In this document: piece after piece, positions 1-6,268 of the stretch | Position numbering within the stretch: position 1 is the first letter of the stretch | How the letters are laid out: each line of letters begins with the position of its first letter | Source: Bacteroidota bacterium | Lineage (GTDB): Bacteria; Bacteroidota; Ignavibacteria; T3Sed10-11 | DNA length: 28,535 nucleotides | Direction: 5' to 3' | Assembly: GCA_007128495.1 (NCBI GenBank) | Contig: SKXH01000115.1 | Location: forward strand, 1 to 28,535 | Notes under the pieces: model-generated | Told to the model about the DNA's origin: nothing | The model's input: only the letters and a program-made list of their open reading frames with translations | Database searches by the model: none | Position numbers and translations under genes: made by a program

Positions 1-74
1 CGGATGAATCCGTGGGTTGCTTCACTTTTTTATGACATTTACTTCATACACCCACGGATGAATCCGTGGGTTGC
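1..74. repeat. Two direct copies of a REP-like hairpin
   Basis: A 20-base unit at 1-20 recurs exactly at 55-74. The second copy is complete: 51-70 folds as a 9-bp perfect stem (CCCACGGAT / ATCCGTGGG) around a two-base GA centre. The first copy is cut by the window edge, so only CGGAT-GA-ATCCG and the trailing GTGGGTTGC are visible. Hairpins of this kind resemble the repetitive extragenic palindromes that accompany REP-associated tyrosine transposases, but no transposase is present here, so that link is inference. Confidence 0.75.
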
Positions 75-103
75 TCTGTATCACTTCAGAGCATACACGG
101 CAA

Positions 104-123
104 CCCACGACTTCAGTCGTGAG
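104..123. repeat. REP-like hairpin with TTCA centre
   Basis: A 7-bp stem (CACGACT / AGTCGTG, 106-121) closes around TC. The left flank CCCAC matches the arm of the hairpin at 51-70, so this looks like a third, diverged member of the same family in which the inner stem has changed but pairing has been kept. Confidence 0.65.
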
Positions 124-150
124 TCAGGCAAAGCAAGAGCGGACTGCCGC

Positions 151-166
151 AGCCGCTTCAGCGGCT
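151..166. repeat. Hairpin with TC centre next to hsdS stop
   Basis: AGCCGCT and AGCGGCT form a perfect 7-bp stem around TC, ending two bases before the stop codon of the hsdS fragment on the minus strand. It could serve as a terminator for that gene, but no T-tract follows in that direction; its shape is that of the neighbouring REP-like hairpins. Confidence 0.6.
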
Positions 167-167
167 T

Positions 168-335
168 TCACTCCTGACCATACTCACTCCCCGGCTCCGC
201 CGCGACTCTCACCTCCTCACCCGTGATCTCATCCCGCACATCAATCTTTCCCGTGACGGCGGCGGAGATGAGTGTGGTGCGGTATGTGCAGCTGATCTTT
301 ACAAAGGAAAACCGTTGAAACGGTTTTCTGACTAT
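168..335 (-). pseudogene. hsdS: 3' fragment of type I restriction specificity subunit (HsdS)
   Basis: Reading the minus strand to a TGA at 168-170 gives a C-terminus containing TTLISAAVTGKIDVRDEI followed by TGEEV and an acidic tail. The phrase LISAAVTGKIDVR is the characteristic end of HsdS, the DNA-recognition subunit of type I restriction-modification enzymes. The recognisable part covers about 168-281, roughly 40 codons; the frame runs upstream to a stop at 336-338 without any HsdS-like sequence, and a 22-base perfect hairpin (307-328) lies in that part. No start codon, target-recognition domain, hsdM or hsdR is visible. I read this as a decayed remnant left after a rearrangement. It has no in-frame continuation, so it is not simply the end of a gene that continues further right. 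Confidence 0.6.
307..328. repeat. 22-base hairpin with GA centre
   Basis: GAAAACCGTT and AACGGTTTTC form a perfect 10-bp stem around GA. It lies where the hsdS similarity stops. A related but imperfect hairpin follows at 359-374 (ACCAG-ATGAAG-CTGGT), again with ATGAA at its centre. Confidence 0.7.
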
Positions 336-640
336 TTATGGTACCTTTGTAGCAACCGACCAGATGAAGCTGGTTTTCTCGGAGAAATTTGTCATGGGAT
401 ATTTTTACAACTATTGGATTTACGGTGACGTTCAACTGTGGCAGCATTACATCGACCGGTTAACCGGCAGGGGATTGCTCCCCTTAAGTTTTTAATGTAA
501 AGGTATTTGGGGAGTTAAGCAACAGGCAGGCCGTGTTCGATAAATATTTTATATGTGAATTCTGACATTTAAAAAGAAAATGTTTTGTATTGTTACCAAC
601 AAGTAAAGCCATGTGCCTGCGGCCCCCGCCGTTGGCGGAC
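336..640. other. Gene-free region with small palindromes
   Basis: No convincing gene. Visible elements are an imperfect ATGAAG-centred hairpin at 359-374, the perfect palindrome CCGGTTAACCGG at 456-467, a GGGGA/TCCCC hairpin at 470-483, and a GC-rich CCGCC-GTT-GGCGG hairpin at 626-638 inside a longer CCATGT/ACATGG pair (609-644). TACCTTTG at 342-349 fits the Bacteroidota -7 box TAnnTTTG and precedes a 43-codon open frame starting at ATG 364, which resembles nothing I know. The region reads as an accumulation of small repeats. Confidence 0.5.
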
Positions 641-1123
641 ATGGTTGTTATTATTCGCGGGTATGCGGAGGGTTCCTCGAAAATAGCGCACAAGGTTTTG
701 TCGTTTTTTGTGATGAGTCTTATCGGTCTGAGTGTCGCGGATGAAAAACATTACGACAAGGATAAAGCAAAGCTCACAGGTACGGTTGAACCTACCGGCC
801 TATCAGCAACGGTCAATGTAATCGATAATAACAACAATGCCGAGCCCGGGTTTTATAATAATCCCGATGGAGTACAGCAGGAAGGATATACGGAAACGGA
901 AGGACATATTGTAGCTTCTTCTGAAGTAGATCCTCAAACCGGAATGTTCGAGATAGAGAGACTGGAAGCCGGTTCGTATAAAATAGAAATTGAACCGCAC
1001 GATGAAGGATATGAGAAAAAAGAACTCGAAGACGTCAATGTCGAAGCCGGTGAAGAGAAAGATCTGGGTTCAATTGCACTCAACGTAAAAGAACCCTACG
1101 ACGATGAGATGGAACGGGAATAA
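641..1123 (+). CDS. Small secreted protein with transthyretin-like (carboxypeptidase regulatory-like) domain
   Basis: The protein is acidic, with a short hydrophobic stretch (FFVMSLIGLSVA) near its N-terminus followed by a Lys/Asp-rich spacer and one beta-sandwich module of about 90 residues. The module carries the usual landmarks: LTGTVEP at its start, a middle GHIVASSEVDPQTGMFEIERLEAG stretch, then SYKIEIEP and a closing LGSIAL strand. Such domains occur in exported proteins that stick to other proteins or polysaccharides; no catalytic residues are seen, so a binding role is inference. The start is uncertain. The frame is open back to TTG 590 and has ATGs at 611, 641 and 713. The stretch before 641 is a GC-rich hairpin repeat, and starting at 713 would cut the hydrophobic segment, so 641 is the compromise. 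The original start may have been lost by the repeat insertion. It stands alone on the plus strand. Confidence 0.55.
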   Translation: MVVIIRGYAEGSSKIAHKVLSFFVMSLIGLSVADEKHYDKDKAKLTGTVEPTGLSATVNVIDNNNNAEPGFYNNPDGVQQEGYTETEGHIVASSEVDPQTGMFEIERLEAGSYKIEIEPHDEGYEKKELEDVNVEAGEEKDLGSIALNVKEPYDDEMERE

Positions 1124-1182
1124 ACTATTATCTTCGGATATTTCTTAGCGGGGGGATGGAAATATCGTATCCGTGGATAATG

Positions 1183-1224
1183 GCCGGTCCTTACCCGGTG
1201 TAGAGACCGGCTTATTAATAAAAA
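1183..1224 (+). terminator. Probable terminator after the transthyretin-like gene
   Basis: GCCGGTC (1183-1189) pairs with GACCGGC (1205-1211) across a 15-base loop, followed by TTATTAATAAAA. The stem is short and the tail only weakly T-rich. Confidence 0.4.
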
Positions 1225-1288
1225 AATTAGTATGAATCAAAAGAAATAATCAATTATTATACTTGTTATTTATATGCATATATTTTTA

Positions 1289-2824
1289 TTAACGTAATAG
1301 TACGTCCAAAATTCCTGAACGCAGTGTCTGCCATAGATAATTAGAGAATGCATCGCCGGGTTCCCGTTCGTGATCTATCTCCCCCTTACGTGCCGTCCCG
1401 TTTTCATCCGGTATGTTTTCGGAACGTAAAACAAAATGATCGGTAAAAAATCTACGGGCGGACATCGTAAGGTCTTGACTGTAATCATCTTTGTCAACGA
1501 ATCCTAATTTCAGGTTGTCATAAAGCAGATGCATGCGTCCGGTACTGATATCACCCGATATTTCAAAATCAAAAGTCAGTTCATGAATGTTGCCGCTTTC
1601 AATCTTTATTCCTTCCAGATCTTTAAAGATGGAATTTAATTGGGTTAGATCAAAAGAATTTAATTCTCCGGTACCGGCCATCCGGAATAGCTCATCATCC
1701 AACGTGAATCGCAACTCGGTAGTGAGTTCGGCGTGGTTTTGTAGATACGTCACGGCTGTAAGAACTGCTGGTGAACGGGAACGGGAATTAACCTCCCGAA
1801 TACGGAAGGTAGAATTCATAAATGATACCGTTCCGGGTCGAACCCCGTCTGTATCCTGTTCTGAATACCGGATATGTGCATTGCTAATTGAAATTAATTC
1901 GAATTCTAAACCATATTCCATATCCTGAATAATTTCGTTCAGTAGTTTCATATCTTTCCGGTATGGCTTTTCCGGCAGTTGTTTATTCTTTGCCACATGA
2001 ATATCAAAGTAACCGAAAACAAGTGAATCGGCTTTGATGACGCTATCTTGTTCGAACGCCGCAGGGTTGATACCGTACGCTGTAAAATCCCTGATTTCCA
2101 AATCCACCATATCCACCTCGTACGGGGATGCTCGCATAAATTGATCATACCCGCCGACAGGTATCAATCTTAAAGAGGAAAGTGTCAATCGCTCATTCTT
2201 CCGCGTAAAATTTAACCCTGCAAGGGAGAAGCGATATCGATCGTCTGAAAATAGAACGCTAAGGGAATCTACGTCTAATCTGTTATAGCCGACATTGAAA
2301 TTTTCCTCTCCCGATATGTTCCTTATATCAAGAGAAGCCTGTACGAATAACTCGTTTAATATGTAATTTTGATTGCCTTTTTGTCGTGCTTTCACAGCAC
2401 CATTTTCCAAATCTAAATTACGAATATTGATCCGCCGAATGGACGCACCGCCAACCGGTTCCTCTTTATCATTTTCAGTGCGCGAGTCATCCTGCACAAA
2501 TATAAAATTCTTCATGTCAACCGCGGATATGGATATACTCCTACCGAAGAATGAACGGAAACCAACCCCGGATACATTAAGCGTGTCGGCTTCAAAGATG
2601 AGATCGTTGTCTGTAGTAGATGAGATGGTAAAACCGGCGAGATTTACAGCACGTTTTAAAGGTGAAATGCGGGCTGATTGAATTTCTACGGAGTAATCAG
2701 GTCCGAGTGCATTTGATAAGATAGATTGAAGATGATCCTGATCCACACCATACCGCAGCCAAATCAATGACCCTGCCAGAAACAGCAGAATAACTGCAAA
2801 TATTATTAAAAGTGTTCTTTTCAT
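1289..2824 (-). CDS. AsmA-like membrane-anchored envelope protein
   Basis: About 511 residues. An N-terminal membrane anchor (TLLIIFAVILLFLAGSLIWL, residues 4-23) is followed by a long beta-rich domain of alternating short strands, the layout of AsmA/DUF748-type proteins that act in lipid transport or outer-membrane upkeep. The opening of the periplasmic part (ILSNALGPDYSVEIQSARIS, then AVNLAGFTI) is the usual AsmA-like start. The C-terminus has a compact block, GEIDHEREPGDAFSNYLWQ, then TLRSGILDVLL, typical of the last strand plus helix in bacterial members. The first in-frame codon is GTG 2827, directly followed by ATG 2824; I prefer ATG. No clear ribosome site is visible and the gene has no co-oriented close neighbour. 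The specific substrate cannot be read from sequence; assignment to the broad AsmA-like group is fairly secure. Confidence 0.65.
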   Translation of the reverse strand: MKRTLLIIFAVILLFLAGSLIWLRYGVDQDHLQSILSNALGPDYSVEIQSARISPLKRAVNLAGFTISSTTDNDLIFEADTLNVSGVGFRSFFGRSISISAVDMKNFIFVQDDSRTENDKEEPVGGASIRRINIRNLDLENGAVKARQKGNQNYILNELFVQASLDIRNISGEENFNVGYNRLDVDSLSVLFSDDRYRFSLAGLNFTRKNERLTLSSLRLIPVGGYDQFMRASPYEVDMVDLEIRDFTAYGINPAAFEQDSVIKADSLVFGYFDIHVAKNKQLPEKPYRKDMKLLNEIIQDMEYGLEFELISISNAHIRYSEQDTDGVRPGTVSFMNSTFRIREVNSRSRSPAVLTAVTYLQNHAELTTELRFTLDDELFRMAGTGELNSFDLTQLNSIFKDLEGIKIESGNIHELTFDFEISGDISTGRMHLLYDNLKLGFVDKDDYSQDLTMSARRFFTDHFVLRSENIPDENGTARKGEIDHEREPGDAFSNYLWQTLRSGILDVLLR

Positions 2825-2827
2825 CAC

Positions 2828-3234
2828 AATTCAAGTATGTTTATCAAAATTCAGGACAATGATACACATTTAATCCAGTGGATACTATTGACCTATTTGC
2901 CTTTTCTCATAACGAGAAGAATAATACCAATTAAAGCGACGATACCGCTTCCGATAACGGGAGTCCAATCGGCAGTAGTTACTGCTATTTCTGCACATGA
3001 GAAAGTAAATTTAAATAAAAGTAACTTCGTCGCAGGAATCACCTGCTCCTGAACGGAACTGTATCAACTCGTAACTTAGTTCAGGATTGAGCTGTTTAAC
3101 AAGGATATTATTATTTATACTTCTACAGTAATGTTTTAGCAAACCCTTCTAACGATCCTGTGCATATTCCCGCGATCCTTCTAAAGGATAGTTTCCATAG
3201 GAAATTTAAGAAAACCAGGGAATTGTAAGGAATG
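2828..3234. other. Intergenic region between AsmA-like gene and tRNA-Val
   Basis: About 400 bases without an intact recognised gene. On the minus strand it contains a 49-codon open frame with a membrane tail (2893-3042, listed separately), preceded in another frame by an open stretch from TTG near 3143 to a stop near 3010. A GCAGG-AATCA-CCTGC hairpin sits at 3032-3046. Together this may be a frame-shifted remnant of one small gene. Confidence 0.4.
2893..3042 (-). CDS. Possible 49-residue single-span membrane peptide
   Basis: A minus-strand frame from GTG 3042 to TAG 2893 encodes a peptide ending in WTPVIGSGIVALIGIILLVM followed by RKGK: one hydrophobic span and a basic cytoplasmic tail, like the C-terminus of a membrane-anchored or C-terminally sorted protein. 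An AGGAG lies only three bases before the GTG, too close for an ideal ribosome site. I do not recognise a family. The clean TM-plus-basic-tail ending argues against chance; the poor start and the open stretch in another frame just upstream argue for a decayed gene. Confidence 0.3.
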   Translation of the reverse strand: MIPATKLLLFKFTFSCAEIAVTTADWTPVIGSGIVALIGIILLVMRKGK

Positions 3235-3309
3235 TGGGCGCTGACGGATTTGAACCATCGACCTCCTGCTTGTAAGGCAGGCGCTCTGAACCAACTGAGC
3301 TAAGCGCCC
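3235..3309 (-). tRNA. tRNA-Val (anticodon TAC)
   Basis: The minus strand folds as a complete cloverleaf: acceptor GGGCGCT (from 3309) pairs with AGCGCCC, the D-arm contains AGCTCAGTTGGT, the anticodon stem is CCTGC/GCAGG with loop CTTACAA (anticodon TAC at 3274-3272), and the T-arm has GGTTCAAATCC. The discriminator base is A and CCA is not encoded, so it must be added after transcription. Confidence 0.97.
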
Positions 3310-3369
3310 GGGGAGAATATTGTTTAATGATTATTTATTATTGATTATTTGCAAATGACGGTATGAGAA

Positions 3370-3398
3370 CCATTAACTAATAACCAATAACCATTAAC
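3370..3398. repeat. Short AT-rich imperfect repeats
   Basis: CATTAAC occurs at 3371-3377 and 3392-3398, separated by two AATAACC copies. This low-complexity spacer lies between dgt and the tRNA; no function is visible. Confidence 0.4.
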
Positions 3399-3435
3399 AT
3401 CAAGACTTTAAATTTAATAAAATTCTCCCATCAAA

Positions 3436-4800
3436 TCAATAGCTTGTCAATGAAAGTCCTTTGATCGTACGGTAGAGATTGATCGCGTAGGTATCGGTCA
3501 TACCGGATACGAATGCCGTTACATTGAGGATGTTGAGATACGGATCGTCGAATGGTTTGCCGTCCCGGTTGAGATACTGTTTCGGTAACAGCTCGATCAT
3601 CTTCCTGCCGTACCGTGATTTATGGTCGAGGAGTGCGGTAATGAACACGTCGAGCAAACCGTTGATCACCTCATATCCCGCCGCTTCGATCTCGAGAGTC
3701 TGCCGGCTCTTATATATCCGGTTCACCGAAAAATCCTTTAACCCGGCAAGGTTTTCCCCGGATGGAATACCGGCGGTCAGTGCCGTGTCGAATGTACCGT
3801 CCAAAATATTTTCTTCTTCACGGATAAAAAGTTCAACCGCCTCATAAATAAGCTGATTGATGACCTTGCTCCGCAAATATCCTATTCGTTCACCTTCATC
3901 GTGAATGCCGTCGTATACTTTTTTATCCTCTTCCCCGAACGTGAATATACCGGTCAGAAAGGACTCGACCTCCTCGAACGAAACGATCTTCATTTTTGCA
4001 GCGTCTTCTATATCGATTATATGATAGCAGATATCGTCGGCCGCTTCGACCAGAAATGCCAGCGGATGACGCTTCCATTGATATGAGACGGTATCGCCGG
4101 CCGGTTTAAGTTGTAAGTCGTTTGCAATAGTTTTAAAATCATCTTTTTGCGCCTGAAAGAATCCGTATTTCTTTTCGCTCGCGTTCGGTGAATTCTTCTT
4201 TACCGGTATACTCGCTCCCGGATATTTTGTAAACGCCGCAAGCGTCGTATAGGTCAAACGCAGTCCGCCCGTGTGTTCCGATTGGGATGGAAAGGTATAC
4301 GTCAGGATCCTGAATCCGGCGGCGTTTCCCTCGAAGTTTTTGAGGTCCTGCTGCTGTGCTTCGGGTAAATCCTGTATGAATTGTTTTCCGTTAAGGAGCG
4401 AGAAGAATTCCGATATTATATCTTCGCCGGCATGACCGAACGGCGGGTTCCCGAGATCGTGAGCGAGACACGCGGCGGCAACCACAGAGCCGAAATCTTC
4501 GGGGGTAACGCCGAGTTCCGTAAACAGTCCGTTATGCTTCTCATCCAATCGTTTTCCGACGATACGGCCGAGTGATCTCCCCACGCACGATGTCTCAAGC
4601 GAATGTGTAAGACGGTTTCGAACATAGTCCGATTCGGGTAATGGTACTACCTGGGTTTTATTTTGCAGCCGCCTGAATGAAGATGAAAAAATTATTCGGT
4701 CGAAATCTCTCTGGAACTCGGTCCTTCCTGCATCGGAGCCGGCTTCAGCATTTTTCTCTTTTCCGTAACGTTTGCTCGATAATAGTTTTTCCCAATGCAT
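3436..4800 (-). CDS. dgt: Deoxyguanosinetriphosphate triphosphohydrolase
   Basis: This HD-domain enzyme hydrolyses dGTP to deoxyguanosine and tripolyphosphate, controlling the dNTP pool. At 454 residues it has the family's usual length. The N-terminus carries FSSSFRRLQNKTQVVPL and the nucleotide-site phrase RNRLTHSLE. Metal-binding residues of the HD motif are visible at H66, H114 and D115 within AHDLGNPPFGHAGE, and the middle contains the conserved DDICYHIIDIEDA helix. The C-terminal part (SGMTDTYAINLYRTIKG) is the typical dGTPase ending. The gene stands alone between a tRNA and a response regulator, with a candidate promoter directly upstream. Some members act on several dNTPs or protect against phage by depleting nucleotides; nothing here separates those roles from housekeeping. 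Confidence 0.95.
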   Translation of the reverse strand: MHWEKLLSSKRYGKEKNAEAGSDAGRTEFQRDFDRIIFSSSFRRLQNKTQVVPLPESDYVRNRLTHSLETSCVGRSLGRIVGKRLDEKHNGLFTELGVTPEDFGSVVAAACLAHDLGNPPFGHAGEDIISEFFSLLNGKQFIQDLPEAQQQDLKNFEGNAAGFRILTYTFPSQSEHTGGLRLTYTTLAAFTKYPGASIPVKKNSPNASEKKYGFFQAQKDDFKTIANDLQLKPAGDTVSYQWKRHPLAFLVEAADDICYHIIDIEDAAKMKIVSFEEVESFLTGIFTFGEEDKKVYDGIHDEGERIGYLRSKVINQLIYEAVELFIREEENILDGTFDTALTAGIPSGENLAGLKDFSVNRIYKSRQTLEIEAAGYEVINGLLDVFITALLDHKSRYGRKMIELLPKQYLNRDGKPFDDPYLNILNVTAFVSGMTDTYAINLYRTIKGLSLTSY

Positions 4801-4812
4801 AGTGTTTTGTCT

Positions 4813-4840
4813 TATATAATAATAAACGCGATGGCGTCAA
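4813..4840 (-). promoter_or_regulatory. Candidate promoter for dgt
   Basis: On the minus strand TTGACG (4840-4835) is followed after 16 bases by TATATA (4818-4813), close to sigma-70 consensus. It would give a very short leader before the ATG at 4800. Confidence 0.3.
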
Positions 4841-4930
4841 GTTAACAATAATAGTTTCTTTAGTCAATTTCGTAAGACGGGTATGCAACTGGTTTCAAAA
4901 AAATAATTATTTCGAATTGATGACGCTGCG

Positions 4931-5611
4931 TTAGGGGATGGTTGTAATGCCGTTTCGAATGGCGTATAAGACAAGATTGGCTGTGTCGTGTACGTCGAGT
5001 TTCTTGATTATGTTGTTTCGATGTGTATCGACGGTCCTGATGCTTATTTGCAACAGTTCTGCTATTTGTTGATGAGTATTTCCCTCACCGATAAGCTGCA
5101 ATATTTCCCGTTCACGGTCGGTCAGTTTATGAAAACTGTCGGATTGATTTCCGGACCCGGGATGTTTCAGAGTATCTATCTCTTTTTGAATGGCAGCGTG
5201 AACCGATTGGGGGAAAACATACTCGCCTCGCTGTACCGCTTCAATTGCTTTGAAAAGCGTATCCGCCTCAACGCTTTTCACCAGATAGCCGTGTGCTCCC
5301 GCTTGTACAACCCGGTATATATACTGCTCGCCCTCGTATCCCGAAAGTATCAGAACTTTAATTTCGGGTTTTTGTTGTTTAATACGGCGGGTGGCCTCAA
5401 CGCCGTTGAGTACCGGCATAGCGATATCCATTATAACGATATCGGGCATGGTTGCAGCTACACGCTCGACCGCTTCTTTCCCGTCATCCGCTTCGCCCAC
5501 CACTTCGATCGTCTCCTCTTCGGACAATAAACTTTTAAACGCTTCACGAAGAAATACGTGATCGTCGGCGATAAATATCTTGATTATATGTGATTTTTCT
5601 TGTTGTGACAT
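4931..5611 (-). CDS. NarL/FixJ-type response regulator
   Basis: A 226-residue two-domain transcription regulator. Residues 9-125 form a receiver domain with the acidic pair D16-D17, phosphoacceptor D62 (IVIMDIAMP), switch S90 and conserved K112 (GYLVK). Residues 160-226 form a LuxR-type helix-turn-helix (LTDREREILQLIGEGNTHQQ then RTVDTHRNNIIKKL). All phosphorylation residues are present, so it should be controlled by a sensor kinase, but no histidine kinase lies in the window; it is an orphan here. It has 130-220 bases of empty DNA on either side and is probably transcribed alone. Target genes cannot be inferred. Confidence 0.92.
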   Translation of the reverse strand: MSQQEKSHIIKIFIADDHVFLREAFKSLLSEEETIEVVGEADDGKEAVERVAATMPDIVIMDIAMPVLNGVEATRRIKQQKPEIKVLILSGYEGEQYIYRVVQAGAHGYLVKSVEADTLFKAIEAVQRGEYVFPQSVHAAIQKEIDTLKHPGSGNQSDSFHKLTDREREILQLIGEGNTHQQIAELLQISIRTVDTHRNNIIKKLDVHDTANLVLYAIRNGITTIP

Positions 5612-5831
5612 TATTTATAATTATTATACCAATAAAGATCCACGCAAGCTTTGATTTGCATCACATTGCCCGATAAAAGTGATGTTCTATATAAAATAAT
5701 GGCAATACAGTTTGGAGCAATACGATTTTAATAATAATGATTTTGACCGTAATCATTTTGACTTTTCTTGCTCTAATGTTATTTTCTAAATCTAATAATT
5801 CGTTTAACAGGGTTGTAAACCTGGGACTGCA

Positions 5832-6263
5832 TCACAACGCCCGTTGGATGGCGTTTTTCCATTCCGCCGCATCTTCGGGATCTTCGAAAAGGAGACGATA
5901 GATTTGCTCTGTTGTGGTGATTATCAGGACGTTACCGGATTCTGTATCGTCTTCGGGATGGGGGACCGACTTGGTCATTTTATATTGCAGGGAAATATTG
6001 CGGAGCCGTTCGAGCGGAACCTCATCCGGAAAGAGCGACATCACATTGTGAACTATGAGATAGTCGGACGTAACGGCAATCGCTGCCGGAAATGTAACGT
6101 ACTTGCCCGCGAGCCGTGCGCCACCCGCACGATGTACTACCTGTTTATACTCATCCCGCATACGTTCAATCAGACGTTCCTGCCGGTTTTTCAAATATGC
6201 GGGAAAAAGAAAATATAATAAAATAATAACGCCTACCGGGACCGCGTATTCTACACCGCCCAT
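5832..6263 (-). CDS. Membrane-anchored protein with PH-like domain
   Basis: 143 residues: a single N-terminal membrane span (VPVGVIILLYFLFPAYL, about residues 8-24), a basic coiled region (KNRQERLIERMRDEY), then a beta-rich domain of about 90 residues ending in the helix EDAAEWKNAIQRAL. Short strands followed by one C-terminal amphipathic helix containing a Trp are typical of bacterial PH/GRAM-like folds, which bind membranes or partner proteins; this is a fold guess, not a family match. The start lies five bases after the ggt stop on the same strand, so the two genes are very likely cotranscribed. A link to export or control of the peptidase is possible but unproven. Confidence 0.6.
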   Translation of the reverse strand: MGGVEYAVPVGVIILLYFLFPAYLKNRQERLIERMRDEYKQVVHRAGGARLAGKYVTFPAAIAVTSDYLIVHNVMSLFPDEVPLERLRNISLQYKMTKSVPHPEDDTESGNVLIITTTEQIYRLLFEDPEDAAEWKNAIQRAL

Positions 6264-6268
6264 AGTAA

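Noticed and set aside
1..125. Possible CRISPR array from repeated CCGTGGGTTGC units
   Set aside because: Only two exact units and one diverged unit with a single irregular spacer; no cas genes. They are hairpin repeats.
241..447. 68-codon minus-strand open frame
   Set aside because: It overlaps the HsdS-like frame, which has recognisable protein sequence; the 68-codon translation resembles nothing and crosses a hairpin.
2837..3052. 71-codon plus-strand open frame
   Set aside because: The opposite strand carries the TM-plus-basic-tail ending; the plus-strand translation has no domain features.
3436..4800. dGTPase as part of an antiphage nucleotide-depletion system
   Set aside because: No partner defence genes nearby and the protein looks like a housekeeping Dgt; a defence role cannot be supported from this window.
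4988..5530. 180-codon plus-strand open frame
   Set aside because: Antisense shadow of the response regulator, whose receiver and HTH motifs are complete.
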